Assembly: GCA_964035015.1 (NCBI GenBank)
Contig: OZ036007.1
Span: forward strand, 13,583,641 to 13,647,640
Source of the DNA: Corallium rubrum
Lineage: Eukaryota; Cnidaria; Anthozoa; Scleralcyonacea; Coralliidae
Length of the DNA: 64,000 bases
Reading direction: 5' to 3'
The translations under genes were made by a program, and so were the position numbers. The notes below the pieces were generated by a model. The model ran no database searches. It was given only the letters and a program-made list of their open reading frames with translations, and was not told where the DNA came from. Positions 12,061-23,597 of this stretch are shown here, piece after piece. How positions within the stretch are numbered: position 1 is the first letter of the stretch; the number at the start of each line of letters is the position of its first letter.

Positions 12061-14410
12061 TTTCAACAAACTTGTTGGGTTTTTTTAAGTGTTCTTTCAA
12101 CAAACTTGTTTTTCAACAAAAGTGTTTTTCAACAAAGTGTTCTTTCGACAAACTTGTGTCATAGGCACTGTTGAAATAAAATTAAAAATTCCCAAAATTT
12201 CCAAGCAATGAAAATTCCAAAAGTTTCCGCATAAAAAATTTCAAAATCTCCGCAAAATTTCCGACGCTTTGCAACGGTCCCTGACGCCGAAACATTAGTT
12301 TGGGGGGAGTCAGGAGGCTTAAACGTCGAGCAATAAAGTTTTAAATCTGATCACCGTGGGACACAAAGTTAATTGAATTCTTTGAAATCTCCTTCGACCG
12401 ACACGGACGAGTAGAACTTTAATATAATATCGGCGGGTTCCAGCTAAACTGGTTTACCACTTTACAGTAACTAAAGAGTATCAAGCAGATTAGTAGGCGA
12501 ACAAAGCTACAGAATTGAGGGACCAGTCCAGTCTATAGATATATCTGTGAATCAACATCGCCGTAATCCGACTTAATAGAAGTTGACTCGGGAAATTTGT
12601 AGTAAGTAGGTGTGAAATCTATTTGGTGTTCATCCTAATCTTATTCTTCGCGTTCAAATCTCTGAGCTTGGTTCATGCGGTTGTTTTAGGTTTGGGGCTA
12701 GATAGATAGCAACAGACACTCGCTATGACAAAGATGGCCCGCAGTTTAAGGACACAATGATCTTGCATATGTCACATTATTTGTCTCATCTCTTGATCTC
12801 GAGCGCCGCACGATTGAGCGATAAGCATATCACAGCATGTCAAGTTTTAATGCATGAATACATCATCATTATAGGCGTCCTGTGATAACTCTCCCAGACG
12901 TCCTTGTTATTTATAAGGATCTTCCGTACCCCGACCGCATTGATCGAGGTAGACTTCGTGAAGAAACTGAATCATCCCTATACAGAAGCAAACCTAACTG
13001 TAAGTACTGATGTAGTATGAAAATAAGGGCCTTACATACACTCGTAAATGTATGCACATACTAAGTTTCGGGGGCAATTTCACAAGGATTGCAAAGAGCC
13101 AAGGAATATATAGAAGGTGTAGTTTATTAAAGCGCAGCTGTGCTTTAAGGTCTAAATTTTTAACCAGTTTGAAGGGACAGCGCAACGGCTTTCGAAATTA
13201 TTCTCCTTCGCATAAACGTTTTTAACGTGGCCCGTTTAGAGCTTGTTTTATTGTATCATAAGCGTCGCTACGAACAGTTTTATTTCAATTAAAACGAAGG
13301 CGTTTTTTTTAACATGTTACAATCAGAGGAAGGCCATTACCGAGTATAAACAAAAACAAAGAGATTTAATTAAAATTCGCCCCCTCTGACGCCAATTGCA
13401 GCAAAACTATTCAACGTCGACTTTTCAATTTTCAGTCTGTCGTCTGTCGCGGAGTCTTGAGCATGTAATTCGACGTTGAATGCTGCGGCTGTGTTTCTTG
13501 GGTTTAGAACGACTGAATGTTGTGCGGTTGTAGCTAGAAAGCGGAGAAGGGACGAAAAGCGTTTTGAAAGCGCCGCGATAAAGATTGTGTATTTTAAATT
13601 AATTTACTTACGCCTCACGCTAGCTTGCAAAGTGTTCGGTGGCAATCAGCACGCGCCGACAAGTGTTCTCCGTCCGCTCTTGACTGACTCGGTGGTCAGA
13701 GCAGTTAACCTTTCGGACGCTGAAACTTGCATATATTAGTGCTGCTGTACTGCTGTTCTCATGAAACGCCAGGGCCAAGTTGCATAAGTTAATACGTTAA
13801 CGTCTGTTTTAGTGAATAGATAACGTCGAACCGTATAACTTTAATAGCATGCTCTAAGGATTTAAGGTGAAGGAAAATTCGAGTGTGGAATATATACATT
13901 TTAAGACCAAACCGGGACCAGTTGCGAAAAATGCAACTACACAGGCCTTCCGGGGGGGAGGGGGGGGGGGCTGAGGGGCCCCAGAAATTTTGCAGCAACT
14001 GACTCATCAATCACCATTGACAAATTATAGGTTACTCTTTAAGGCTAAAGTAAATGTTACAGCCTCATTCCTGTCAGCCAAAAGCACCCATATACAGTGA
14101 TACGTCAACCCAGTAAACACAACATCGAAAAATTGTTGAAATGTGTTGTATTTTAACTAGTTTTTATGACATTTCATGACCTTCAGTGTTCTTAAAAATC
14201 ACCTCTCAGAATGCAGGAAATGGCATTTCCAAGACTCTAAATTTCAAAAATTTCCGGGGGAGCATGCCCCCGGACATCCACACGGAAAAATTCTTAAAAG
14301 GCCCTGTTCAGCACTTCAGCCCCCCTGCACAAAAACAAAATTCTACGCTTATGAAGCGCTCTATCTCTACCACTGAGCTATTGGGACTCCCGGCTAAGGC
14401 AGTCAGAATT
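12061..14410. other. intergenic; SINE tail fragment
   Basis: Short direct repeats of GTTCTTTCAACAAACTTGTT occur at 12055-12160. Bases about 13848-13952 match the tail of the SINE described at 16330-16882 but lack its tRNA-like head, and continue instead into a G-run. The ORF at 13476-13739 has no recognisable similarity. The reverse strand near 14346-14385 carries an A-box-like TAGCTCAGTGGTAGAG without a paired B box, probably a tRNA-derived fragment. Confidence 0.4.
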
Positions 14411-14412
14411 AT

Positions 14413-14631
14413 CCATATATCAAATATCGCACACATTAACGAATTAGGTATCTCTCTCCAGGACTCAATTGAGCTATGGCAATGTTGCGATATTTGATAT
14501 ATGGTACGTTAAACCAGAGTCTTTGGGTTCGATTTACTGGTTGGGGCAGTCAGAAAACTTTTCATCTCTACAGCAGTGATTCCACTTCATTTGAAATTAT
14601 TCTAGAATAATTGTAGAGATGAAAAGTTTTC
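14413..14631. repeat. Two adjacent perfect inverted-repeat pairs
   Basis: Pair 1: 19 bp at 14413-14431 (CCATATATCAAATATCGCA) and its exact complement at 14486-14504. Pair 2: 20 bp at 14553-14572 (GAAAACTTTTCATCTCTACA) and its exact complement at 14612-14631. Each looks like a small foldback element. Confidence 0.75.
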
Positions 14632-15488
14632 TTCACATATATACGCTGCTGAAAGACAACTGAATGTTTATAGCATTGGCTATAGGATTGGTTCAACTGA
14701 AAAAGCTATTGCGTTTATTTACAGCAGAGTCTAATAAGAGCCATCTGTTCTTAAGAAGTGTGCAGTTTGGGTCTTTTTCAATATTCCAAATACAAAAAAT
14801 AGGTGCGCTATGCGTACATGTATCTGCGCATGCTTGTAGAATTTGAAGAATTATACGGATGATTGCACTGTACCTCTCCTTCGCTCAGCAGAAACCTCTG
14901 CGGAGAAAAGAGGAGCTATATTGAACTATATGACCGTACTTACTTCATGCAGACAATATACAAATATTTCAACCCGTTTTAATATTAGTTATATTTAGAA
15001 ATAATATGTAACTTTATATACATAAATTATAATTTATTAAGACGTAATTTGCTCAGTGAGGGAATGCTTGATGTTTGACAGTGGTATGATGCCGGATTGC
15101 CTCTGGAAGTCTTATCATTAAAAATGTTAAAACATATGCTTCGAAGGCTAAAGAAACGATAGAAAATATCGCTACATCAAGTAAACCACATATACTCCAC
15201 TCCTTCGCCGACGCCATCTTGCTTTTGCTCGCCATGTTAAAACATATGCTTCGAAGGCTAAAGAAACGATAGATAGGTGTGTTTTTTTATTTTTAAGGAT
15301 TTTTAAAATTCCGCTGGACTTTTCGCGGACTTTTCGTCGAAGTGTACGGGATTTTTGGAGTGCTTTGCCCCTCGCTTCTACAAACCTGTCAAAAAGGCGT
15401 TTGACCTATACTAAGGGCCAAGCGCCGTATACTTTAATACGAAATTACGTTCATTCGCCAAAATTGTTACCCTATGTTCGTTCGACTA
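14632..15488. other. intergenic; 40-bp direct duplication
   Basis: The sequence ATGTTAAAACATATGCTTCG and the following ~20 bases occur in direct orientation at about 15123 and 15234. No gene is seen. Confidence 0.5.
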
Positions 15489-15613
15489 CAGTAAAAACCC
15501 GCTATAAACAAGAACCTACATTTTACCAAATCAGCCTAGGATAGTCTTATATTCTTATATATTCTTATATAAAGTCTTAATAGTGGTAGGTTCTTGTTAG
15601 CGGATTTTTACTG
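15489..15613. mobile_element. pogo/Tigger-like MITE
   Basis: A 125-bp element starts CAGTAAAAACCCGCTATAAAC and ends with the inverted counterpart ..GGATTTTTACTG. TA lies on both sides (15487-15488, 15614-15615). CAGTAAAA-type ends plus a TA duplication are characteristic of the Tc1/mariner-pogo group. It separates diverged direct repeats of the surrounding sequence (about 15395-15490, 15690-15790 and 15830-15900, marker AATTACGTTCAT). Confidence 0.65.
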
Positions 15614-16139
15614 TATCTACAATTACTGTATCTACAATTCATCCAAAACCACATGGATGTACAGAATATGTCAAAATAGGCGTTTTGAACAACACTAGGG
15701 CCAAGCGCCGAATACTTTACGAAATTACGTTCATTTACCAAAATTGTTATCCCATGTTGGTTCGACTATCTACAACTTATCCAAGACCACATCGGGATGT
15801 ACTGACTTTTACAAAAATGACAAAATGCGCGTTTAGGCCTGACTTAGGACCAAATACCGCATATGTTACAATATTACGTTCATCTCGTAAATAGTAACCC
15901 CAGTGAAGGTCCAATTACCTAGCTACATAGCTACAAGATCAACTTATTCAAAAATCCCTGAACAGAAATCAAGATGTCGCATTTACAATCCGTTTCAATC
16001 TTGCTCAATTTTGATCATCTCTACTTTTGTGCAAGTTTCTAGTATATCCGTTGTGAGATTTTGTTCGATTTTACGGTCGCGTCGGTTTGCTAAAAGCCGC
16101 ATCAGCTATAGGTTCTTTACCATATTACTGCATCCCTAA

Positions 16140-16329
16140 AATACCCGAGGGTTCTCGCTTTGGTTAGTAAAATCATCTGGCGTTAGACAGAGTAAAAAAA
16201 TAAAGGGACCGCTTTTGGCCAGCTCGGGCAGGAATGGGTTCATTGCTGCATGCCTAAAATTCTTTGAGGGTTCTCCTTTGGTTAGTAAAATTATCTGGTG
16301 TTAGACAGAGTAAAACAATAATATCTGAA
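16140..16329. repeat. Dispersed CTGGCGTTAGACAG repeat, two copies
   Basis: GTAAAATCATCTGGCGTTAG followed by ACAGAGTAAA occurs here twice in tandem (about 16170 and 16285) and again near 16955. Reverse-orientation relatives lie near 2795, 25090, 25225, 25400, 39915 and 40085. The family is recognisable by eye but has no coding content. Confidence 0.5.
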
Positions 16330-16606
16330 GGGTATATTATAAATGATATTGGGCATTCACTCGATTACATAGCATGTTCTAAGGATTTAGGGTGAAGGAA
16401 AATTCGAGTGTAGAATATATACATTTTAAGACCAAACCGGGACCAGTTGCGAAAAATGCAACTACACAGGCCCTCCGGCAGGAATTGAACCCACGACCTT
16501 GCGATTCTAGTGCAATGCTCTGACCACTGAGCCACGGAGGCCGTTGCCGAGAGCTTGATCGCGAGTTCTGTATATATTAAGGTGGTAATGCCAGGACAGA
16601 ATGGGG
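16330..16606 (-). mobile_element. tRNA-derived SINE, copy 1 of tandem pair
   Basis: On the minus strand there is a Pol III A box TGGCTCAGTGG (plus-strand 16524-16534) and a B box GGTTCAATTCC (16481-16491) at tRNA-like spacing. Downstream is a non-tRNA body (TGTAGTTGCATTTTTCGCAA..). The tRNA-like part folds as a degenerate cloverleaf: the D stem and T arm are plausible, and the acceptor stem has an end mismatch. A long unrelated tail and multiple copies show this is a SINE and not a functional tRNA gene. The repeated unit is about 276 bp. Confidence 0.75.
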
Positions 16607-16882
16607 TATATTATAAGTAATATTGGGCATTTCACTCGATTACACAGCATGTTCTAAGGATTTAGGGTGAAGGAAAATTCGAGTGTAGAATATATACATT
16701 TTAAGACCAAACCGGGAGCAGTTGCGAAAAATGCAACTACACAGGCCCTCCGGCAGGAATTGAACCCACGACCTTGCGATTCTAGTGCAATGCTCTGACC
16801 ACTGAGCCACGGAGGCCGTTGCCGAGAGCTTGATCGCGAGTTCTGTATATATAATAAGGTGGTAATGCCAGGAGAGAATTGG
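16607..16882 (-). mobile_element. tRNA-derived SINE, copy 2 of tandem pair
   Basis: Near-identical direct repeat of the preceding unit, with A box at 16799-16809 and B box at 16756-16766 on the minus strand. Copy 1 and copy 2 abut head to tail, including the flanking GGTATATTATAA(A/G)T(G/A)AT sequence, so a tandem duplication of an inserted SINE is more likely than two independent insertions. The ORF at 16640-16966 is a shadow of this element. Confidence 0.75.
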
Positions 16883-17169
16883 GTATATTATAAATGATAT
16901 TGGGGCTGTTTTAGCCAGCTCAGGCCTAAGATGTCTGAGGGTTCTTCCTTTGATAAGTAAAATCATCTGGCGTTAGACAGAGTAAAGGGGTCGTTTTTGG
17001 CCAGCTCAGGCAGAAATGAGTTAAAATTCCACTCTAGCTGAAGTAAATCAATGTCTTATGCATGTATAATATGCTGAATGACACAAAAACGTGCATAAAA
17101 TCCAAATGATCTTAAAAAATTAATGTCTTCTCCATCAGCATAATTATTTTTTGAAGTGTTTCTTATAGT

Positions 17170-17400
17170 GAGAGCGTTCTTGCTATATAGTATTCGGAAG
17201 GTTGTGGATTCAAGTCTGGAGCTCAAAGATTACTTACGACAGCTTGTGCAGTAAGAACAAAGAAACTTTACCAACTTTCGTTTATTTTTGCTATACAAGC
17301 TGTCGTGAGTTGTTAAACTCAGAAAACTCGGAGCTCCAGAAGGGACTCAATCCCACAACGTTCCGAATACTATACTCTATAGCCAGACGCTTTATATAAC
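17170..17400. mobile_element. Inverted pair of a second tRNA-like SINE family
   Basis: GTATTCGGAAGGTTGTGGAT near 17190 (plus strand) is mirrored by CACAACGTTCCGAATAC near 17355. Each arm has a B-box-like GGATTCAAGTC or GGGATTGAGTCCC and the motif ACAGCTTGT. The same family occurs at 31985-32157 and 59017-59189. Further degenerate pieces (ACAGCTTGTATAGCAAGAAC) lie up to about 17660. Confidence 0.5.
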
Positions 17401-17660
17401 CATTGAACAACTAGATCAGAACTCAGATGGCAGACGAAGGTTGTTTACGCGGAATTACGATATTTATACCTTGGAACGAGTCAAACCGTACGTGTGTCGT
17501 AAGTACTTTTTGGGCTACAACTCAGAGCTTTCCGAGTTTAACAATTTACGACAGCTTATACAGCAAGAACCGAGAAAACCAAGAGCTGTTGCGTTAATGT
17601 AACTAACTATGCAAGGTAACATCTAACGACAGCTTGTATAGCAAGAACTAACAAAACTTT

Positions 17661-18089
17661 CTCCAGACTAACCGGACTCTTTAATCATATAATGGCTCGT
17701 ACAATAAGATACAATCTGGTGTCAACCGATCCCCATGCTTAAAACAACAACATAACTTTTGCTTGTCTTTCGTCATACTCATCAGCGATCCTCGTAACTT
17801 AATAGTCTATCTATAATTCTATAGATATGATATGATGAGAAAAACGAGTGACCTGTGCTATAATAGCCGCCGTGTATTTTGCGCTCGTCTGTCTCTCAAA
17901 GGAGCGTCTGCGATTGTGATGACGTCAATAAATAGCTTTTATCATAAACAGCTTTGATTAGTATGTTATTTTTGAATTCGAAAGCTATTCTGATGACGCC
18001 AGACGATTTTTTCTTGTTTTTCTTACCATGACCATGAAATATTACACCGTGGTAAATAACGCTTTCTCGTTCTTATTATAATGTGTCAT
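17661..18089. other. intergenic, no gene seen
   Basis: AT-rich sequence between the SINE-like debris and the GGT minisatellite. I see no gene, RNA or defined repeat. Confidence 0.5.
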
Positions 18090-18915
18090 GGCGGTGACGA
18101 TGGTAGTGATGATTGTGGTGGTGGCGGTGGTCGGATAGTGCATGGTGGTGGTGAGGTCGTGGTGGTAATGAAGTGGTCGTGGTAGTTCGTTGTAGTGGTG
18201 CATGGTGGTGATGGGAGTGGTGGTGGTGGTGGTGGTGGTGATGGGAGTGATGGTGGTGGTGGTAGTAAAGTGGTCGTGGTAGTTCGTTGTGGTTGTGCAT
18301 GGTAGTGATGGGAGTGGTGTTGGTGGTGGTGGTGGTGGTGGTGGCGGTGGTGATGTTGCGTGGAGGTGGTGGTAGTGAAGTGGTCGTGGTAGTTCGTTGT
18401 GGTAGTGCATGGTGGTGATGGGAGTTGTGGTGATGGTGGTGGTGGTGGGCCGGTGGTGGTGGTGGTGACGGGAGTGATGGTGGTGGTGGCGGTGGCGGCG
18501 GTGGTGATGTTGCGTGGAGGTGGTGGTATATAGTGAAGTGGTCGTGGTAGTTCATTGTGGTGGTGCATGGTGGTGATATTGGTGGTGGTGGTGGGCCGGT
18601 GGTGGTGGTGGGCCGGTGGTGGTGGTGACGGGAGTGGTGGTGGTAGTGGTGGTGGTGGTGGTGGCGGCGGTGGTGATGTTGCGTGGAGGTGGTGGTATAT
18701 AGTGAAGTGGTCGTGGTAGTTCATTGTGGTGGTGCATGGTGGTGATGGGAGTGGTGGTGATAGTGTGGTGGTGGTGGTTGTGATGCGAGTGGTGGTGGGA
18801 GTGGTGGGAGTGGTGGGAGTGGTGGTGGTTGTGATGGTGCCTGGTGGTCGTGGTTGATGGTGATGGTGGCGATGACGGCAGTGGTGATGGGAGTGGCGGC
18901 GGCAGCGGGCATGGT
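18090..18915 (+). repeat. GGT/GTG minisatellite with higher-order pattern
   Basis: About 825 bp built of GGT/GTG/GAT triplets. A recurring landmark GTGGTCGTGGTAGTTC.. appears near 18168, 18271, 18380, 18540 and 18707, giving an irregular higher-order period of about 105-165 bp. Long His/Pro/Thr-rich ORFs on the minus strand are low-complexity artefacts. Confidence 0.85.
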
Positions 18916-19982
18916 GGTGTTAGTCGTCGTCTAATAGTAAATTGCCGAACGCTTTTGCCACAAGAATCTTGACCCTGTTGTTGGGATAATATTGTTCACC
19001 AAGTAAAGTGACTAAACATTGTATATTATTAGATACTTTAAGCTTCACGTTCGTACGATAAATGGCAGGCGAAGTTGAATTTCTTATCTAAAACAACCAC
19101 TCACATAAAAAGACTTCTCACATTAAAATATAACGCCAAGTCACTATAATGACGAGTAAAAGAAAACGCAGTCTGACGAGAGCCAGTAGAAACTACACTA
19201 ATAAACCAACTCACGACGATTTGTGTTCTGATTTGTGTTCAACCAGCAAAGTACGAATAAAGTAAAAATTAAAAGAAAACCGAGCTTTAGGACTTAAGCG
19301 CCCTTCCTCAGGGTTCAAATGGTTCAAATCAGCTATCTGCCGGTGCAAATATACTCGGGTTCAAATGAACTCTCTATCATAGTGTGTTTTGGACCTTTGG
19401 TTATGCAGCAGTTTTTGCCATGATTAAATGGCGTGTACTCAACCTTGTCAGTCGAACGCAACACTGCATCTACTCGCCGCCGGCTTGATACTTGATTAAT
19501 ATTCGCCGTCAATCATCAACAGACGTCGTCAATAGAAATCCTGCAACCTTCATCTTACAGCAAGCTTGTGAGATTTCTTGCCTTGTCGACTGAATATGAA
19601 TGCCTAGTGCCTCTTTTGCAGTACTATTGCAGTACACTACAATGTTGTTTATAGTTTCCAACTGGTCCTGGTTACTGAGTGATGCTTGTCGTATTACCCC
19701 TGTATATCAAGAGTCCCATCAAACATTCACCGGATTGACCGGAATCATTTCGTTCAAATGTGTTAGAAGACAACTCAATTTAAACTGCTGATTCAGGTTT
19801 ATTTTGGGTTCTTGCGTAAACGCGTGAGAACTTGGCAAATTATAGTTTGGCAAAAGTCAGGGTATTGTTCGGTTTAGATCACATCTCGGGTCGCTTATGA
19901 GCCTGTAGGCCAGGCGTGCTGACTATGAAAGGTTAATTGAGGGGGTGAAGAGACTCGCGCGTCAAAGGACAAGTTCCATTGA
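18916..19982. other. intergenic, no gene seen
   Basis: The minus strand near 19285-19315 reads CTGAGGAAGGGCGCTTAAG, loosely like the Penelope-terminus motif at 37009-37036 but without an exact GAAA core. The ORF at 19600-19791 has no recognisable similarity. Confidence 0.4.
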
Positions 19983-20431
19983 AGTGCCTATGCATATGAA
20001 ACGAAAATTAAATTTGTCTTATTTGAAAGAACACTTAAAATGATAGAGTAACATATTTTCCAGTCTTTCGTTTCCTTGCTTCGTTCTTGAGATATTTTAG
20101 TTTGTTTGATATGCAAGTTAAACATTTTTACGTCACTTGTGCATAGGCCCAAGAGTTATCGAAAAAGTTATATATCTTTACTATTATCAAATATAATAAT
20201 CACTTGAAGATCTACATGTTTAGTGTTGTGGCAAAGCACATCCACATGCTTAATTCAAATTAATTTGGTTGAATTGATATATAGAAAGATATCTAACCTT
20301 CTCCGATAGCTCATAATTATGCCAGCACCTATACGACGTCAAAATGTTTAATTTGCATATCGATTATCAAATAAACTAAAATATCTCAAGAACAGAGCAA
20401 GGAAACGAAAAACTGAAAAAGATGTTATTCT

Positions 20432-20986
20432 CAGTGCTGTGAGTAACTTCGTTACAAGTAACTAGTACTAGTTACATGTAATCGTTACTTTCTTGAGTAA
20501 CATTACCGGTAACTAGTTACTTTTTTCAGAAGGTAACTGTAACTGTAACAAAAAGTAGGAATAAAAAGTAACGATAACTAGTTACATCTGTCGTTGAGAG
20601 GCTGTTACTTTTTGCGATGTCCATAATACTCCCAACCTCGCCGAGTCATCGCTCAACGTTGTATCTAGCTTTTCATTGAACTGAACACACCAATGCCTGC
20701 AAGTGCAGCATGTGAAAGGCTGTTCAGCTGCGCAAGATTAATTTTCAGATCACATTGCTCAATGACTGATCGTAATTTTGAAAATTCTCTTCTGGTCAAA
20801 TTAAACAATACTTTATAGGTGTAGCTTTGTAATTGCAATTGTAACTATAGTTCCGAAATTTTTAACGTAACTTTGTAACCGTGTAACTGTAACTAGTTAC
20901 TTTTTTCATTGTAACTTAGTTACTTTTCTGATGAAGTAACTGTAACTGCAATTAGTTACAAAAATTATGTAACTATTACAGCACTG
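20432..20986 (+). mobile_element. Nonautonomous hAT element with 8-bp TSD
   Basis: The terminal inverted repeats begin CAGTGCTGT at 20432 and end ..ACAGCACTG at 20986. The 8-bp direct duplication GTTATTCT lies on both sides (20424-20431 and 20987-20994), the diagnostic hAT signature. The ends are rich in GTAACTAGTTAC-like subrepeats. A transposase relic lies inside. Confidence 0.9.
20690..20809 (+). pseudogene. hAT transposase C-terminal dimerisation domain relic
   Basis: Translating from about 20690 gives PASAACERLFSCARLIF, then an R-S-x-x-S-M-T-D-x-N-F-E-N stretch and L-L-V-K-L-N. This matches the conserved hAT C-terminal dimerisation domain pattern (P-x-S-S-x-x-x-E-R-x-F-S, then L-x-x-x-N-F-E, then L-x-x-N). 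Only about 38 residues remain, and the DDE catalytic core and BED zinc finger are absent. The element depended on a transposase supplied in trans, or is a deletion derivative of an autonomous copy. Confidence 0.8.
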
Positions 20987-21288
20987 GTTATTCTGTAACT
21001 TAGCCATAGACACTTTAACTAATATCACATGTCAAAAACGCACGAGTTTTAAGAAGCCAGCCAACAGCATTGTTATAGAACTTGAATGTCAAGAAGTAGC
21101 TGATATAGGAATGCATTTGCACTGCTAGCCTTGTCCCGATTTGCTGACACGACCAACTTCTTGTGATTACCAATCCTGTCGCAGGTTCTAATACTGTGGC
21201 ATTGTTTGTAACAAGTTCATGGCCACGAAAGAGCCTGTAATTTATAAGCGATTTTATCATTACTGTCAGATGCACACCCTAGCTATTT

Positions 21289-21408
21289 GTACGAACGAAC
21301 GAACGAACGAACGAACGACCGACCGACCGACCGACCGACCGACCGACCGACCGACCGACCGACCGACCGACCGACGAACCAACCAACCAACCAACCAACA
21401 AACGAACC
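21289..21408 (+). repeat. Tetranucleotide array (ACGA / CCGA / ACCA)
   Basis: A run of ACGA units passes into CCGA units and then ACCA units. Each block differs by one base, consistent with local mutation and spreading. It reads through as an RTND/PTDR peptide in one frame and is not coding. Confidence 0.9.
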
Positions 21409-22014
21409 ACGGTTCGATTCCTAGCCTGCGTAGCTGCGCTTGGGGTTGGGGGTTGCGGGGGGAGGGTACAGCGACGAGCGAGCGACGAAGTCGTATTCGA
21501 TTCCTAGAGCTGGATGCAATTATCCGATTAAAATCGTCTAGCTTGGCCGCATGTGTCTGAGAAGAGTCAACTTCTAATTTGACTCAAAACCAAACACCAC
21601 AGGTTTTCATCGATGCAAACACAAAAGTATTCCAACTACAGTATTTCAGATTAATGCATAACTCTGTCAGTCTATAAAAGTTCCACATGGTACAACACAA
21701 CACTCTATGATCTATGCAGTTTCTTAAAAACACAATTGAACATTCCTTAGATATTTCTCAATGAACATCCTCAACATCTCAATATGTCGAGTGCTTATCT
21801 CGAACGCAGAGTCGCAGACAAACAGTCACCAGACTGATTTTAACCGCGGCGACGCTCTTTACATCAGCTACGGGCTACCGATGCGCGGTGTTGAAATTTC
21901 AATGTCACATACGGCTTAAGCGTTGACACTCGGTTGTCTCCAAACTGTAAAAGCTCCGTCGCTTTTTAAGCCAATGTACGGCAGGTTCGACCTTGGACAG
22001 ATATAGGCTGGTCT
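21409..22014. other. intergenic, no gene seen
   Basis: A lone B-box-like GGTTCGATTCC at 21411-21421 has no supporting A box. Otherwise nothing is recognised up to the start of the duplicated block. Confidence 0.4.
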
Positions 22015-22570
22015 TGATGAAGTGTGTGTTATAGACATGCAAGTGCTGTATTTAGCATCTAAAGCTTGTCAACGTTTCCGACGGCGATTTGTCCTATACT
22101 AAAGTGTGGCGAGAGTCTCTTGAGCAGAACAAGGATTTCACGTTCGAGGTTATCTCGACAAACATCAGTATCTTGAGAGAAAAGTAAGAGATATATTATA
22201 ATTGTGCTCGAGTGTTGTGTTTGTAATAAGAGCTGCTGGCAAGCCCGGTAGCTTTGTCTATTGCTAGAATTAAAGCTTGCAAGTTGAGATGATTATCAGA
22301 TTATCATCAACGAAAGTGACATAAAGCAACGAATTTCTAGAAGTCTGTATGACGAGTTAGCCGGGGGAAAGTGTTTATATTCATTATATGGAGAAATGTT
22401 GATCTCGCCTTGCTGCATGAGATCCCGGCTGCCAGTGCCGAGTTCTTGCCAGGGCGAGTTACTACCTAGTCACCACTCCCTAACTTTATTTATGCTTTCT
22501 AAAACTCATTAATAATTCATGAGGAAAATTCAAAAGAAATTAATGTTTAATCAATGTCTGTTTACCCCGG

Positions 22571-22670
22571 TACAGAACTGATATCAGTGTCTGTAAATGT
22601 GATACAGAACTGTTTAATAAAACATCAGTTCTGTATCACATTTACAGACACTGATCATATCAGTTCTGTA
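22571..22670. repeat. Long hairpin in a copy-1-only insertion
   Basis: Arm TACAGAACTGATATCAGTGT.. (22571-22612) pairs imperfectly with 22626-22670 over about 42 bp. A related motif GTTCTGTATC(G/A) is inverted again at 22993-23056. Both lie in a segment (about 22495-23083) absent from the paralogous site near 38132, so the whole segment is an insertion in copy 1 or a deletion in copy 2. Confidence 0.65.
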
Positions 22671-23478
22671 GCAAGTGTACAGACACTTCGCATTCAACTA
22701 TCTTGAGTGAGGTACGCTGGTAGCGTCCTCATACAAGATGAAGATGCAAACATTTGTTGCCCAACAACATTTGTTGAATAACAAATGATGATCAGTATGG
22801 CCATTTATGCCACGTCACGTAGAATAGAAAATGTGGGACTAATATTAAATTAAAGCGCATGCTCGTGTCACTAATTTAATATTCGTAGGCTATTAAACCT
22901 TACCTCGAAGGTTTATCAGCTGTTAACATGATTTATTTTTGTTTAGTTACCTTAATAGGCGTTTTAGAAGTCATTTACAGAATTCGTGTCCGTTCTGTAT
23001 CGTGATACAGGCACTCGGCTTCGCCTCGTGTCTGTATACCCCGATACAGAACGGCCACTCATTCTGTAAATAGTACATAGATAACCGTATCCGAGTTACA
23101 TCTAAACTGTTCTCCCAAGAAGTCGAGTAAGGGAAGCTTGTGTAAACTAGACTAACTTTTTTTATGCTGGATAACCCTAGCTATCAGTCATTATCTAAAC
23201 TGTTCTCCCTTAGAGGTCTAGTAAGAGGAGCGTGTGTAAACTAAACTAAACGAAACTAACTTTGTTTATCACCTAGATAACCCTATCATTCATAATATCT
23301 CAATTGTTCTCCCTAGAGGTCCAATATAAGGACCATCCATTCCTTATTGGTCCATACTTACTATTACAGCGGTAAACTAAAATGTCTAAACTAACTTTAT
23401 TTATGCTGGATATCTAAACTGTTTTCCTGTTAACAGAGGTCCAAAACGATGGTTTATTGATCCAGTCGGAAAGACTAA

Positions 23479-23480
<2 letters not shown>

Positions 23481-23544
<64 letters not shown>

Positions 23545-23597
23545 ATATCTATATATATATCTATATCTATATCTATATCTATATCTATATCTATATC
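23481..23597 (+). repeat. (AT)n and (ATCTAT)n microsatellite
   Basis: About 60 bp of AT passes into hexamer ATCTAT units, which continue beyond the hAT-like insertion at 24449-24496. The insertion therefore split one array. Confidence 0.85.

Larger units (their letters stand above)
19983..21014. mobile_element. TTAA-family MITE carrying a nested hAT
   Basis: The left end AGTGCCTATGCATATGAAA.. (after TTGA) and right end ..GGCCATAGACACT (before TTAA at 21015-21018) are inverted. Arms share TTTCCTTGCTTCGTTCTTGA and its complement near 20375-20410. The right arm is interrupted by the hAT at 20432-20986. Without that insertion the element is about 0.48 kb. Confidence 0.6.

Noticed and set aside
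16470-16545. A functional tRNA gene (minus strand)
   Set aside because: A and B boxes are present, but the acceptor stem is mismatched, it is duplicated with a long unrelated body, and related tail fragments occur elsewhere. A SINE explains all of this better.
18042-18912. His/Pro/Thr-rich minus-strand ORFs
   Set aside because: Translation of the GGT minisatellite in several overlapping frames; no codon bias or unique sequence.
21411-21421. Isolated B-box GGTTCGATTCC
   Set aside because: No A box or cloverleaf upstream, where only tetranucleotide repeats are present.
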